Below are positions 43,722 to 51,747 of a stretch of 64,000 nucleotides of DNA, piece by piece. Both the position numbers and the translations under genes were made by a program. This DNA comes from Amycolatopsis marina (GTDB lineage: Bacteria; Actinomycetota; Actinomycetes; Mycobacteriales; Pseudonocardiaceae). The notes beneath the pieces are model-generated. The model had not been told where the DNA came from and did not search any database. It was given only the letters and a program-made list of their open reading frames with translations. Position 1 is the first letter of the stretch. Each line of letters begins with the position of its first letter. The stretch lies in contig NZ_FOKG01000018.1 of the NCBI RefSeq assembly GCF_900111885.1, forward strand, positions 1 through 64,000, read 5' to 3'.

Positions 43722-44369
43722 TCAGGGGTTCCAGACCATCGTCTGCTGGTGCAGGCGTGCGCTGCCGTGTCGAATCCCGGGGACCAGCGGAGACGGGCCG
43801 TGTTCGACGAATCCCATGCGCCGGAAGAACCGCACGGCGCGGGTGTTCTCGCGCAGGGTCTGCAGGTGACAACCAGGAGAGCCGGTCTCACTCAGCCGTT
43901 CGAGCCAGTGACTCATCAGTCCGCCGGCGGCACCGGTTCCCCGTGCCGCCGGCTCCACATTGATGTGCAGATGCGCGGGCCACCTGGCGTCCTCGAAGTC
44001 TCCCGAGGTGGGCACCCGCCGGGCTTTCGCGAGGACCAGATCAGCGAGGCTGCGGGCGAAGAAGGCCGCGGGCTTCGCACGCAAGACCAGGCGGTACTTC
44101 CGGATGGCCCGTTCCATCCGCTCGGTTTCGCTCGGAAAGCTCGCGGTGTCCGGACAGCCTGTCAGGTACCCGGCCAACGCTCCGTCGATCTCGGCGACGA
44201 ACACCGACTCCGGCGCCAGGTCCAGGTACGGCTCGAGATAGACGGCGGCCTCGGATTCCGTGTGTCCCCAGAGCGACGCGGTGGGGCTGCCCTCGCCTGC
44301 GCGTTCGAACAGTGCATACAACTCTGCCCGATCGCGCTCAGCGAAGGTACGGATCTCCACTCGATGCAC
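43722..44369 (-). CDS. GNAT-family N-acetyltransferase
   Basis: GTG 44369 (VHRVEIRTFAERDRAELYAL) is the likely start, giving 215 residues. The frame stays open to 44411. Acetyl-CoA loop: INVEPAARGTGAAGGLMSHWL (Q/RxxGxG/A). The late NTRAVRFFRRMGFVEHG is the standard C-terminal strand. An insertion with YRLVLRAKPAAFFARSL lies before the core. The MFS/kinase fusion follows after 5 bp. The substrate is unknown. Confidence 0.9.
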   Translation of the reverse strand: MHRVEIRTFAERDRAELYALFERAGEGSPTASLWGHTESEAAVYLEPYLDLAPESVFVAEIDGALAGYLTGCPDTASFPSETERMERAIRKYRLVLRAKPAAFFARSLADLVLAKARRVPTSGDFEDARWPAHLHINVEPAARGTGAAGGLMSHWLERLSETGSPGCHLQTLRENTRAVRFFRRMGFVEHGPSPLVPGIRHGSARLHQQTMVWNP

Positions 44370-44530
44370 TCCCCAGTGTTCGCCCCGGAATCTCGATCCG
44401 CAGTCTGTCACCGACCCGCCGGTCCTTGGCGACTGGGCCAGCGGTGGCCAAATTCCGTGGCACGCGCGGTGCGGACTGTGGAATCGTCAGCGCCCGGCAG
44501 GCGCACCGAAACCGGCGTATCGGGGACACG

Positions 44531-45148
44531 ATGACCACACCACCGCGGCTTCTCCCGCTGCTCGCGCAGTTCGACTTCGCCTGCCAACGCCTCGTGGACC
44601 GATTGAGCGGCCCGCGGATGGACAGCGGAGACGGGGAGCGTATCGAGGTCACGGCGATGACCGACGATGAGTACCTGTGGGAGCCGGTGCGGAACTGCTG
44701 GTCGATCCGCCCGCAAGCGGCTGGGCCGGGTCCTGGTGCGACGATGCTCGCCGGTGCGGGGGACTGGGGCCGAGACGCCGGACGCCCGCACCCGTGGCCG
44801 CCACCGATCACGACGATCGCCTGGCGGCTCGCTCATCTCAGCGAGATGCTCACCTTACGAGCGGACTACACGGTTGGCAGCCGTTCACTGACCGAACAGC
44901 ACTACGTCTTCCACGGCGACGTCACCGGTGGGCTGCGCGACTTCGCGGAGGGCACGCGGTCGTGGCGGGCGGCGCTCGTGAGCGCCGACGACGCGGCACT
45001 CGACGAAGTCGGCCGTAGCTCCTACCCGTACGGCAGCGACCCGGAGGAGCCGTTCCTCGAGATCGTCTGGTGGGTCAATCAGGAAATACTGCACCACGGT
45101 GCGGAGATCGCTCTGCTGCGTGACCTGTACCGCGAACAGCGCGGCTGA
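44531..45148 (+). CDS. DinB-family protein
   Basis: 205 residues from ATG 44531. A four-helix DinB/YfiT-like bundle: ITTIAWRLAHLSEML contributes one His, and WWVNQEILHHGAEIALLRDL two more, giving the usual three-His metal site. WRAALVSADDAALDE is typical of the mycothiol/bacillithiol-linked groups. It may be a thiol transferase. It converges on a WYL regulator 78 bp away. Confidence 0.88.
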   Translation: MTTPPRLLPLLAQFDFACQRLVDRLSGPRMDSGDGERIEVTAMTDDEYLWEPVRNCWSIRPQAAGPGPGATMLAGAGDWGRDAGRPHPWPPPITTIAWRLAHLSEMLTLRADYTVGSRSLTEQHYVFHGDVTGGLRDFAEGTRSWRAALVSADDAALDEVGRSSYPYGSDPEEPFLEIVWWVNQEILHHGAEIALLRDLYREQRG

Positions 45149-45226
45149 CCGCCACCGAACTGGTCGCGGGCTGATCCCGCAGAACCGCACTCTCGCCGCG
45201 GCAGTCTCGCTCCGCCTCCACGGCCG

Positions 45227-46174
45227 TCAATCCGGCGCGTACTGCGCGGTGAGCTCGGCACCGATCCGTGCGAGGTGAGCCCGAACCGGCTCCGATTCGA
45301 TCACCTCCACCTGGTTGCCCCAGCCGGCCAGGTACTGCGCGATCGACAGCGGCGCCGGCGCGGCGACCCGCACCCGGGCACGGCCGTCGTCCAGGGTTTT
45401 CTCGACCTCGCAGTGGCGGCCGAACTGATCTCGCAACACCCAGACGAACTTGGGGTCGATGAGCACGATCGCCGATTCGAGCGAACGTTTCTGCTCAACC
45501 TCGGCGACGACGCGTTGCCACGCCTGCAACAACTCGAAGTCGTGCGGCCGGTCGGCCTCCATCTCGGTGAGGGTGATGTCGACGATCCGGTCCACCCGGA
45601 AAGTGCGCTGACCCTTCTCGGTCCCGGCAAGCAGATACCAGATCTCGTCCTTGTCGATCAGCCCCCACGGGTCGACCAGCCGATTCGACTCCTCTCGCTT
45701 GCGCCCCACGTAGGTCAGCCAGACTTTCCGCCTGCGCACCACGGCGTTCTGCAGCACGTTGATCCGCTCGGGCCGCTCGTGGTCGGACTCTCCCCAGCGG
45801 GCCGAATCGATCACCACAGCTTCGGCGGCGGCTTCCGCATCCGCGCGAAACGTCTGGGGGAGGGCCCGTACCAGCTTGCGCAGGGCCGACTTGAGTTCCG
45901 GTGCCGTGGCCGCCGAAGGGCCCGCGAGCAGGAACAACGCCTGGGCCTCGACGGCGGTGAGCCCGGTGAGATCGGTCCGGGCCCCACCAACCAGCGACCA
46001 GCCGCCCCCGCGACCCGGTTGCGGATAGACCGGAACACCCGCCGCGGACAACGACTCGAGGTCGCGGCGTGCTGTCGCGACCGACACCTCGAGCTCCCGG
46101 GCCAGCTCGGCGGCCGTCAAGCGGCCACGGCTCTGCATCAGCAACAGGGTGGCGACGAGACGGTCAGCGCGCAT
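45227..46174 (-). CDS. WYL-domain transcriptional regulator
   Basis: 315 residues from ATG 46174. The N-terminal HTH (RGRLTAAELARELEVSVATARRDLESLSAAGVPV) is followed by a WYL domain (WLTYVGRKREESNRLVDPWGLI, DEIWYLLAGTEKGQRTFRVDRI) and a WCX tail. It lies convergent with DinB and 120 bp after the LuxR gene on the same strand. A 6-bp inverted repeat 22 bp upstream of its start may be an autoregulatory site. Confidence 0.93.
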   Translation of the reverse strand: MRADRLVATLLLMQSRGRLTAAELARELEVSVATARRDLESLSAAGVPVYPQPGRGGGWSLVGGARTDLTGLTAVEAQALFLLAGPSAATAPELKSALRKLVRALPQTFRADAEAAAEAVVIDSARWGESDHERPERINVLQNAVVRRRKVWLTYVGRKREESNRLVDPWGLIDKDEIWYLLAGTEKGQRTFRVDRIVDITLTEMEADRPHDFELLQAWQRVVAEVEQKRSLESAIVLIDPKFVWVLRDQFGRHCEVEKTLDDGRARVRVAAPAPLSIAQYLAGWGNQVEVIESEPVRAHLARIGAELTAQYAPD

Positions 46175-46196
46175 GACGTCAGCATGACAAACAAAG

Positions 46197-46212
46197 TGCT
46201 CAGAGGTGAGCA
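46197..46212. promoter_or_regulatory. Inverted repeat upstream of the WYL gene
   Basis: TGCTCA (46197-46202) and TGAGCA (46207-46212) are perfect arms around GAGG. The site lies 22 bp before the WYL start on its promoter side, in a locally AT-richer spot (GACAAACAAAG). It is a candidate autoregulatory operator. Confidence 0.45.
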
Positions 46213-46293
46213 GTTTGCCGCTGGCCTCGTCTCCTTCTGCGCCGCGACCTCGCCGCTGCGGCGGCTGGAAGGTCAAGACCGACGAAATGGCCG

Positions 46294-47376
46294 TCAATCT
46301 CGCCATACCCGGATACGGGTGTCCAGATTCAGGGTCCGGTAGTGCTCTGTATAGAGCTTGGCGACCAGTTCGCCGCGGCTGGCAACGCCAGTCTTCGCGA
46401 AGATGGCCTTCACGTGGTCGCGGACCGTGTTTTGCGAGATGTACAACCTGTTGGCCAGTTGCGCGGTGGACAGGCCGCGGGCGATGAGCTGGGTGATCTC
46501 CACCTCGCGGTCCGTCAAACCATAAGCCGCGGTCAGCAGGGACGCGATCTCCGCGGCTCTGGCCGACTCGACGACGACCATCGTCTGGGTCGGTGTTCCG
46601 TCGGCGTCACGCAGGCAGGACGCCTGGAACACCAGCCACCTGCCAGCGTTGTCACGGGCCCGGACACGCACGCCCTCCTCAGTCAGGGCGCGGGCGGCCG
46701 TGCTGTGGATCCACGCCGGGATCTGAATGCCGAACCGGGTCGGCGCCGAAGGACCTGGAGGCATGTCGCGGAGGACTTCGCGTGCTTCGTCGTTGATCGA
46801 CAGCAAGGTGCCGGAGGCGGCGAACAGCAGCAGGCCGGGGCCCTTCGCGCCATCGGCCACAGTTCCCGTTGCGGGCACGGCGAAGGAGCGAAGACGCTTC
46901 CCCAGGAAGGAGGTCAGGCCGGCCACGATGTCGATATCACCACGGCCAAAACGCCCCCGTGAGCGGTAAAGGCTGATCTGGCCCCACCACTGGCCGTCCA
47001 CACGCAACACGGCACGCAGCTCGTCGTCCAGTCCCCTCGGCTGCAGGAACCGGCGATAGATGGTGCTGTGTTCGGGCATGTCGCCTGTGCTGTCACGCAA
47101 GGCTGCCACCGGGACCGGGGCACGGGCAAGATCGCGGAAGCGGTTCACCGTCTCCGACAGGAGTTCGCAATCCCAGTAGGTGGCACAGCCGTCCTCGCCC
47201 AGGTTCTCGGCACGCATTGGCGCGGTGACCAGTCCGGTTGCCGGGTCGGTGGCCTGCATGATGGCGGCATCGAACGTCATGCGACGGCGTAGTGCGGTGG
47301 ATGTCTCGGCGAACAGGGCCAGTGCGTCCGACGCCGTGGCCATGGCTCCGCGCTCGCTCGTCATGACCATGATCAT
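46294..47376 (-). CDS. LuxR-type HTH transcriptional regulator
   Basis: 360 residues. The C-terminal GerE/LuxR HTH is complete (LTDREVEITQLIARGLSTAQLANRLYISQNTVRDHVKAIFAKTG, about 290-335). The N-terminal 280 residues look like a GAF- or PAS-like sensor (WWGQISLYRSRGRFGRGDIDIV, LLLFAASGTLLSINDEAREVL). No receiver domain with phospho-Asp is seen. It is divergent from a FAD protein with a 77-bp gap, so it may control that gene. Confidence 0.9.
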   Translation of the reverse strand: MIMVMTSERGAMATASDALALFAETSTALRRRMTFDAAIMQATDPATGLVTAPMRAENLGEDGCATYWDCELLSETVNRFRDLARAPVPVAALRDSTGDMPEHSTIYRRFLQPRGLDDELRAVLRVDGQWWGQISLYRSRGRFGRGDIDIVAGLTSFLGKRLRSFAVPATGTVADGAKGPGLLLFAASGTLLSINDEAREVLRDMPPGPSAPTRFGIQIPAWIHSTAARALTEEGVRVRARDNAGRWLVFQASCLRDADGTPTQTMVVVESARAAEIASLLTAAYGLTDREVEITQLIARGLSTAQLANRLYISQNTVRDHVKAIFAKTGVASRGELVAKLYTEHYRTLNLDTRIRVWRD

Positions 47377-47453
47377 CGTCTCCTGTGCGAAGGGGGAGCA
47401 ATCCCGAAAACGGGGGATGGAGCCGACGGTGCGTTCGGCAAAGACTGACTGCC

Positions 47454-48815
47454 ATGGAAATCGGAATCATCGGGGCCGGCGCAGCGGGTGTGAGCCTGCT
47501 CGATGCCCTGTCTCTGACCGAACCGCCGCCGAGCGGTGTCACCGTGTTCGAAGGCTCGTCGTGCTTGTGGCGCGGGCGGGCGTACCAACCCGACGTGGAC
47601 GCGGTGCGGGTGAACGCGCCGCCAGCGCTCATGTCCATCCGGCACGATGACCAACTGCACTACACGCGCTGGCTTGCCGAGCATGACGGTCATCTGGACA
47701 CTTTGCTGGGAGTGCCGATCGTGCCGCGTGCGGTCTACGGCGAATACCTCGAGGCCACGGCAATGGCTGCGATCTCGCGGTTGCGGCACCGCGGTTGTCA
47801 TGTCAGCGTGATCAATGACTGGGTGACCGGGTACTCGCCGCTGCTCACCCGCACCGGCGGCACGCACACGCTGGATCACGCCGTGCTGTGCGTGGGCGGG
47901 GGGCGTCCATTGGATCACTACGGGCTGGAGGGCAGCCCCGGTTTCGTGCTCGAGCCATACCCGCTCGCGCGCACCCTGTACGGCGTTCCGGACGGAAGCC
48001 ATGTCGTGGTGATCGGCAGCGGGTTGACGGCGGTCGACATCGTCGCCGCACTCGCGGCCAACGGACACAGTGGACCGATAACCTTGCTGTCGCGCCAGGG
48101 AGTCCTGCCGTACGTGCAGCAGACGCCCGTCAAGCTCGAGTTTCGGCACCTGACGCGCGAGAACCTGCCGGACACCTTCGCCGGTCTCGTGGCCGCGATG
48201 CGGGCGGAGTTGGGCGAGGACCTCGCACCGCTCGCCGCCGAGATCACTGGCGCCGAGGACGCGGTCGAGCGGCTCCGCCGCCAGCTGTCCGAGGTCGACT
48301 CCCCGCATCCGGGACGCCGGATGCTGTCGGCGGCCGTGCACATGTTCGGTCCGGTCGTCTGGCCGCGGCTCCCCGCTGGCGAGCGGACCGTGCTGCGGAC
48401 ACAGCACTTCCGCACGATCACCAGCCTGGCCTCCCCCATGGTCCCGGGCAACGCCGAGATCCTGTTGCGGCTGTTCGACTCCGGCCAGCTGCGGCTCATG
48501 TCCGGTGTGCCGAAGATCGAGCCCGCCATGCGGGGGTTCCGCGTGCGCGGGGCCCGTGAACTGTCGGCGGATGTCGTGCTGAACGCGGTCAACCCGCCCG
48601 CCCACGCGATTCCAGCCCGCACCGAGCCGCTGGTGAGCTCGCTGCTCGACGCGGGCGTCATCACCCTGCCGGCGACCGGTGGGGTGTCGTTGCGGTCCGG
48701 CGGGGTGCACACGCTCGGTGGTATCACGGCCAGCACGTCGTTCATCACCCCGAGCGTGCCGACGCTAGCGGCCGGTGCCAGTGCGGTGGCGGCGGAGATC
48801 ACGTCCGGTCGTTGA
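47454..48815 (+). CDS. FAD/NAD(P)-binding protein (NAD_binding_9 family)
   Basis: 453 residues from ATG 47454. GIIGAGAAGVSLLDAL at the N-terminus binds FAD; VVVIGSGLTAVDIVAALAANG (about 182-202) is the second dinucleotide fold. GRAYQPDVDAVRVNAPPALMS is characteristic of the family, in which some members are near ornithine/lysine N-hydroxylases and others are uncharacterised. The reaction is unknown. It stands between the LuxR gene and the recombinase module. Confidence 0.85.
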   Translation: MEIGIIGAGAAGVSLLDALSLTEPPPSGVTVFEGSSCLWRGRAYQPDVDAVRVNAPPALMSIRHDDQLHYTRWLAEHDGHLDTLLGVPIVPRAVYGEYLEATAMAAISRLRHRGCHVSVINDWVTGYSPLLTRTGGTHTLDHAVLCVGGGRPLDHYGLEGSPGFVLEPYPLARTLYGVPDGSHVVVIGSGLTAVDIVAALAANGHSGPITLLSRQGVLPYVQQTPVKLEFRHLTRENLPDTFAGLVAAMRAELGEDLAPLAAEITGAEDAVERLRRQLSEVDSPHPGRRMLSAAVHMFGPVVWPRLPAGERTVLRTQHFRTITSLASPMVPGNAEILLRLFDSGQLRLMSGVPKIEPAMRGFRVRGARELSADVVLNAVNPPAHAIPARTEPLVSSLLDAGVITLPATGGVSLRSGGVHTLGGITASTSFITPSVPTLAAGASAVAAEITSGR

Positions 48816-48846
48816 ACTCGGCTCCGCCGGGAACGCAGCGAGCCGG

Positions 48847-49053
48847 TCACTCTCCTCGCCCGAGCAGTACGGCGCCGAATCGGCGACGCCGTCCCTTACC
48901 ACCGCAACGGCCACACGGCCGCCAGTACCGCCCGGTCGGCGAGGCCAGCTTTCCGCCAGTGCAGCCGCCACATTTCGTGTAAGGCCACAGCGAAGACGTC
49001 AGCAAATACAGGCCGACTAGGCCAAGGAGCAATAGCACCAGGTTCATGTTCAT
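48847..49053 (-). CDS. Small membrane protein with two CxxC knuckles
   Basis: 68 residues from ATG 49053 (ATG 49047 is possible). Residues 4-20 form one hydrophobic segment. The remainder has C28xxC31 and C47xxC50 in a DnaJ-zinc-finger-like setting (CGGCTGGK, CGRCGGKG) and a basic cluster RRRR. The Cys-rich part is probably cytoplasmic. It lies 55 bp downstream of the coiled-coil gene on the same strand and may belong to that unit. The function is unknown. Confidence 0.7.
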   Translation of the reverse strand: MNMNLVLLLLGLVGLYLLTSSLWPYTKCGGCTGGKLASPTGRYWRPCGRCGGKGRRRRFGAVLLGRGE

Positions 49054-49108
49054 CCGAAAGATGATGCTCCGCAGCTATGACAAAACGGACCGTCGAGGGG
49101 CGCTGGAA

Positions 49109-50257
49109 TCAAACTGTGGTCTCCGGGCCGCCCGGATGGCGCAAATCACCGGGCTCGGGTACGTCACCCGCCTGGTCGAGCAGGGATCGGAGCCTGCTGT
49201 GCAGCGACTCGGTGGGATGGTCGAGGAGGTCTGTCAGCGCGGACCGCCAGCCCGTCAGTGTCGCGGTGGCCGTCGTTGAGCGTTCCCGTGTCGCTCCGAG
49301 TTCGCCGCTGAGCTCGGCGATGCGCTCGTGCAGCGCCGCGAGCTCGTCGGCGTGCGTGCGCGACAGCTCGCTTCGTTCGATGTCCCACCGGCCGCGGAGT
49401 TGGTCCAGTTCCGCTCGAAACGTGCCGTGGGCCTTTCGTTCTTGGGCGAGCTGCGCACGTGTGTCGTCCCGGTCGGATTCCAGACGGCGCAGCAGGTCCT
49501 GGTGGTGATTCTGCTGCGTGCGCAGGTCCGCCTGGTGCTGCTCCCGCAACTCGCGCACCGTCTCCTCGTGTCGTTGCCGGTTGGCCACGATGTGCTCGTC
49601 TAGCAGGTGCAGCCGGGTCTGTAGCTGTGAGTGTTCGGCGCGCAGGTCCGCCAATTCGCCGGCGACGAGTGCCGCCCGCTCCTCGGCGGCACCTTTGTCC
49701 TCCAGCGCACTCTGCCGCGCGCCATCCGCCCTCGCTCGGGCGATCTCGGCGTCCCGCGCGGCGTCCCGGGCTCGAGCTGCCTCTCGTTCGGCCTGCGCGC
49801 GGTGTTCCCGGTCTTCCGCCGCCGCGCGCTCGGCTGCCTGCACACGGAGTCGGTCCTGTTCCGCGGCTTCCTGCGCCTCCTGCTGGGCAAGTCGCGCGGC
49901 CGCCGCCTCTTCTCGCGCCCTGGCCGTTTCGGCCACCGCCGAGGTGTCGAGGGTGGCAAACCTTTCCTGTAGCGCCGCCACGGCTGCGAGCAGGGGAGTG
50001 GTGTGCTCGCTGAAGACCGTCTCCGCTTCCTGCCGCAGGAGGCGCAGCTCGTCGAGCACCGGGCCCGCTGTCGTCTCGGCGAGTTGGCGCCGTTGCCGGG
50101 ATGCCTGGTCGGCGTGCGCCTTCGAGCAGTACTTCTTTCCACCTTTCCGGTTCGGCGGGATCGGCGCGGAGCAGCCCTCCAGCAGGCAGATCGGCGATAT
50201 TTCCTCGCTGGTCTCCGGTGGAGATGGCACCGTGACAGGCGGGGCGTCTTCGGTCAT
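49109..50257 (-). CDS. Zinc-finger/coiled-coil protein, divergent from the recombinase
   Basis: 382 residues from ATG 50257. An N-terminal knuckle (C24LLEGC29 ... YC44SKAH48) resembles the RYCSxxCR zinc motifs found before DNA-binding helices. Residues about 55-345 are an almost unbroken coiled coil rich in Ala, Glu, Arg and Gln (ETAREEAAAARLAQQEAQ-like heptads). The layout of a small DNA-binding head plus a long coiled coil recalls KfrA-type plasmid segregation proteins, but the head is different. It shares a 210-bp regulatory gap with the recombinase. A recombinase accessory or partition role is inferred. Confidence 0.8.
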   Translation of the reverse strand: MTEDAPPVTVPSPPETSEEISPICLLEGCSAPIPPNRKGGKKYCSKAHADQASRQRRQLAETTAGPVLDELRLLRQEAETVFSEHTTPLLAAVAALQERFATLDTSAVAETARAREEAAAARLAQQEAQEAAEQDRLRVQAAERAAAEDREHRAQAEREAARARDAARDAEIARARADGARQSALEDKGAAEERAALVAGELADLRAEHSQLQTRLHLLDEHIVANRQRHEETVRELREQHQADLRTQQNHHQDLLRRLESDRDDTRAQLAQERKAHGTFRAELDQLRGRWDIERSELSRTHADELAALHERIAELSGELGATRERSTTATATLTGWRSALTDLLDHPTESLHSRLRSLLDQAGDVPEPGDLRHPGGPETTV

Positions 50258-50273
50258 GGCCTGAGCCTACTTG

Positions 50274-50312
50274 TCGCGTGCACGCGACGCGAGTTATTTA
50301 CTCGCGTCGCGT
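50274..50312. promoter_or_regulatory. Iterated ACGCGA palindromes between coiled-coil and recombinase genes
   Basis: A 14-bp palindrome TCGCGTGCACGCGA (50274-50287) runs into a perfect 13-bp inverted repeat, ACGCGACGCGAGT (50282-50294) and ACTCGCGTCGCGT (50300-50312), with a TATTT loop. A further ACGCGAG follows at 50314-50320. The block begins 17 bp from the coiled-coil start and could be its autoregulatory operator or a binding array for the zinc-finger protein. Confidence 0.7.
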
Positions 50313-50338
50313 AACGCGAGCAATAGTCCCCAAAGATT

Positions 50339-50366
50339 ACGGGTGATAATGACTGTTATCACCCGT
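50339..50366. other. dif-like 28-bp recombination site (11-6-11)
   Basis: Left arm ACGGGTGATAA (50339-50349), spacer TGACTG (50350-50355), right arm TTATCACCCGT (50356-50366). The arms are perfect 11-bp inverted repeats. Both the 11-6-11 geometry and the ATAA-N6-TTAT inner border match bacterial dif sites bound by XerC/XerD. Outer arm bases differ from chromosomal dif. It lies 101 bp before a tyrosine recombinase start. It could also be an operator for that gene. Confidence 0.6.
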
Positions 50367-50467
50367 TCTTCAAGTAGGATCATCGGGAGCGAGCCGGGCG
50401 ACGGGGTACGCGAGTACCGCCAGCGAGAGGCCGTGTGGAGGACCGTCGAAAACTGGGAGATCGTCAC

Positions 50468-51604
50468 GTGACGTTTTACGGCGAGGGCAAGGACACCGGA
50501 CGTGAACTGCAGCCGATGGCCGTCGGCCGGACTCAGGCGGCAGGTGTCGACGCCGGTGCGGCGGCCGAGCTTCTGCGTCTCGACGGCACCTCGGCGGTGC
50601 AACTGCTGCCCGCGTTGCCGCCACCGGACCGCTCGGACCGGTACCACCCGCGCGCACTGACCGTGCTCTGGCTTGTCGACGCCTCCGCCAACACCCGCCG
50701 CGGTTACTTTCGAGATCTCGCTGATTGGCTGGCGCACTGCGAGCGCAATGACCTCGATCCGCTCCAGGCGCGCCGACCGGACGTGGACGCCTGGAAAGCA
50801 GGCATGACGATCACCCGGCGCAGGCGTGACCCGGCGACGGGAACGACCAGTGAAACCAGTGAGTCAGCCGCTCCGGCGACCGTGTGCCGACGGCTGGCCG
50901 CGGTGTCGAGTTGGTACGAGTACCTGATCGGCAGCGACCTCGCCGTGCGCAATCCGGTCCGGGGAACGTCTCGGCCGAAGCCACCGGACTTCTCGCCGCT
51001 GCCCGCGTTGGCCACCGAACAGGTGGGGCGCTTCCTGGCCTTCCTGGACGAACGCGCGGTCACGCTCGCGACCGAGGTGCCGTTGCGCGAGGCCGCGCAG
51101 TTCCGGCTCATGTTCACCACTGGACTGCGGGTGGCGGCGGCGACATCAGTTCGGTTCGGCGATCTGACCGAGGAGGCCGGCCGGGCGGCGTTGCGATACA
51201 CGAAGAAGGGTGGCCAGAGCGATCTTGTTCCCTTGCCGGACGCCGTACTGCGAGCCTGCGAGCGGTACTGGAGTGTGCGTGCCGTTCGCGAGGGCGTCGC
51301 ACGCAATGATCTGTCCGGGCCGTTGTTCGTCTCGTTGCGGGGGAGCGCGTTGAAGCAGCGGGACCTGGATCGGCGCATCAGAGCGTTGTCGGTGGCGGCC
51401 GGACTGCCGGAGCTGACCGCGCACTCGACCCGGCGTTCGGCGGCTGAGGTGGCGTTGGCAGGCGGTGCGACGATCGAACAGATCCAGGACCTGCTCGGCC
51501 TTGCCGACATCCGGATCGCCCGCCGGTACGCCGCGAACAGCTACAAGATCACCGGCAGCCCCGCCTACACGATCGCGGACGCACTCGGTAGCGACAGGAA
51601 CTGA
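50468..51604 (+). CDS. Tyrosine recombinase (XerC/XerD-like)
   Basis: GGGAGA before GTG 50468 gives 378 residues; GTG 50435 is an alternative. An N-terminal SAM-like core-binding domain (about 65-165: NTRRGYFRDLADWLAHCE, RRLAAVSSWYEYL) precedes the catalytic domain. Visible residues: Arg221 (TTGLRV), Lys246/247 (TKKGGQSD), His319 and Arg322 (HSTRRSAAE), and nucleophile Tyr354 (ARRYAA). The position usually His or Trp is Leu345 (LLGLADI). No attachment tRNA or excisionase is nearby, which argues against a phage integrase. Confidence 0.92.
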   Translation: MTFYGEGKDTGRELQPMAVGRTQAAGVDAGAAAELLRLDGTSAVQLLPALPPPDRSDRYHPRALTVLWLVDASANTRRGYFRDLADWLAHCERNDLDPLQARRPDVDAWKAGMTITRRRRDPATGTTSETSESAAPATVCRRLAAVSSWYEYLIGSDLAVRNPVRGTSRPKPPDFSPLPALATEQVGRFLAFLDERAVTLATEVPLREAAQFRLMFTTGLRVAAATSVRFGDLTEEAGRAALRYTKKGGQSDLVPLPDAVLRACERYWSVRAVREGVARNDLSGPLFVSLRGSALKQRDLDRRIRALSVAAGLPELTAHSTRRSAAEVALAGGATIEQIQDLLGLADIRIARRYAANSYKITGSPAYTIADALGSDRN

Positions 51605-51712
51605 TCAGGTCGCACGAAGTCACTTTTTGACGACCTCGACGGCGAGGCGGTGTTCCGGGGGCCAGGGTGCCGCCACTTCGCCTGCACTGCTCGCCGACCA
51701 GTTATCTGCGGA

Positions 51713-51745
51713 TTATCCCGAGCCGGATCAGTGGCTAGACTGATC
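51713..51745 (+). promoter_or_regulatory. MarR promoter with overlapping operator; probable leaderless start
   Basis: TTATCC (51713-51718) and TAGACT (51736-51741) form a -35/-10 pair with a 17-bp spacer. GATCAGT (51726-51732) and ACTGATC (51739-51745) are perfect 7-bp arms around GGCTAG and cover the -10 box. Transcription would start at about 51748, the A of the MarR start codon, so the mRNA is probably leaderless. Confidence 0.65.
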
Positions 51746-51747
51746 AC

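Noticed and set aside
50258-51604. Phage or ICE integrase with attachment site
   Set aside because: No tRNA, excisionase, replication or conjugation genes and no direct att repeats were seen. The palindromic 28-bp site fits dif-type recombination better.
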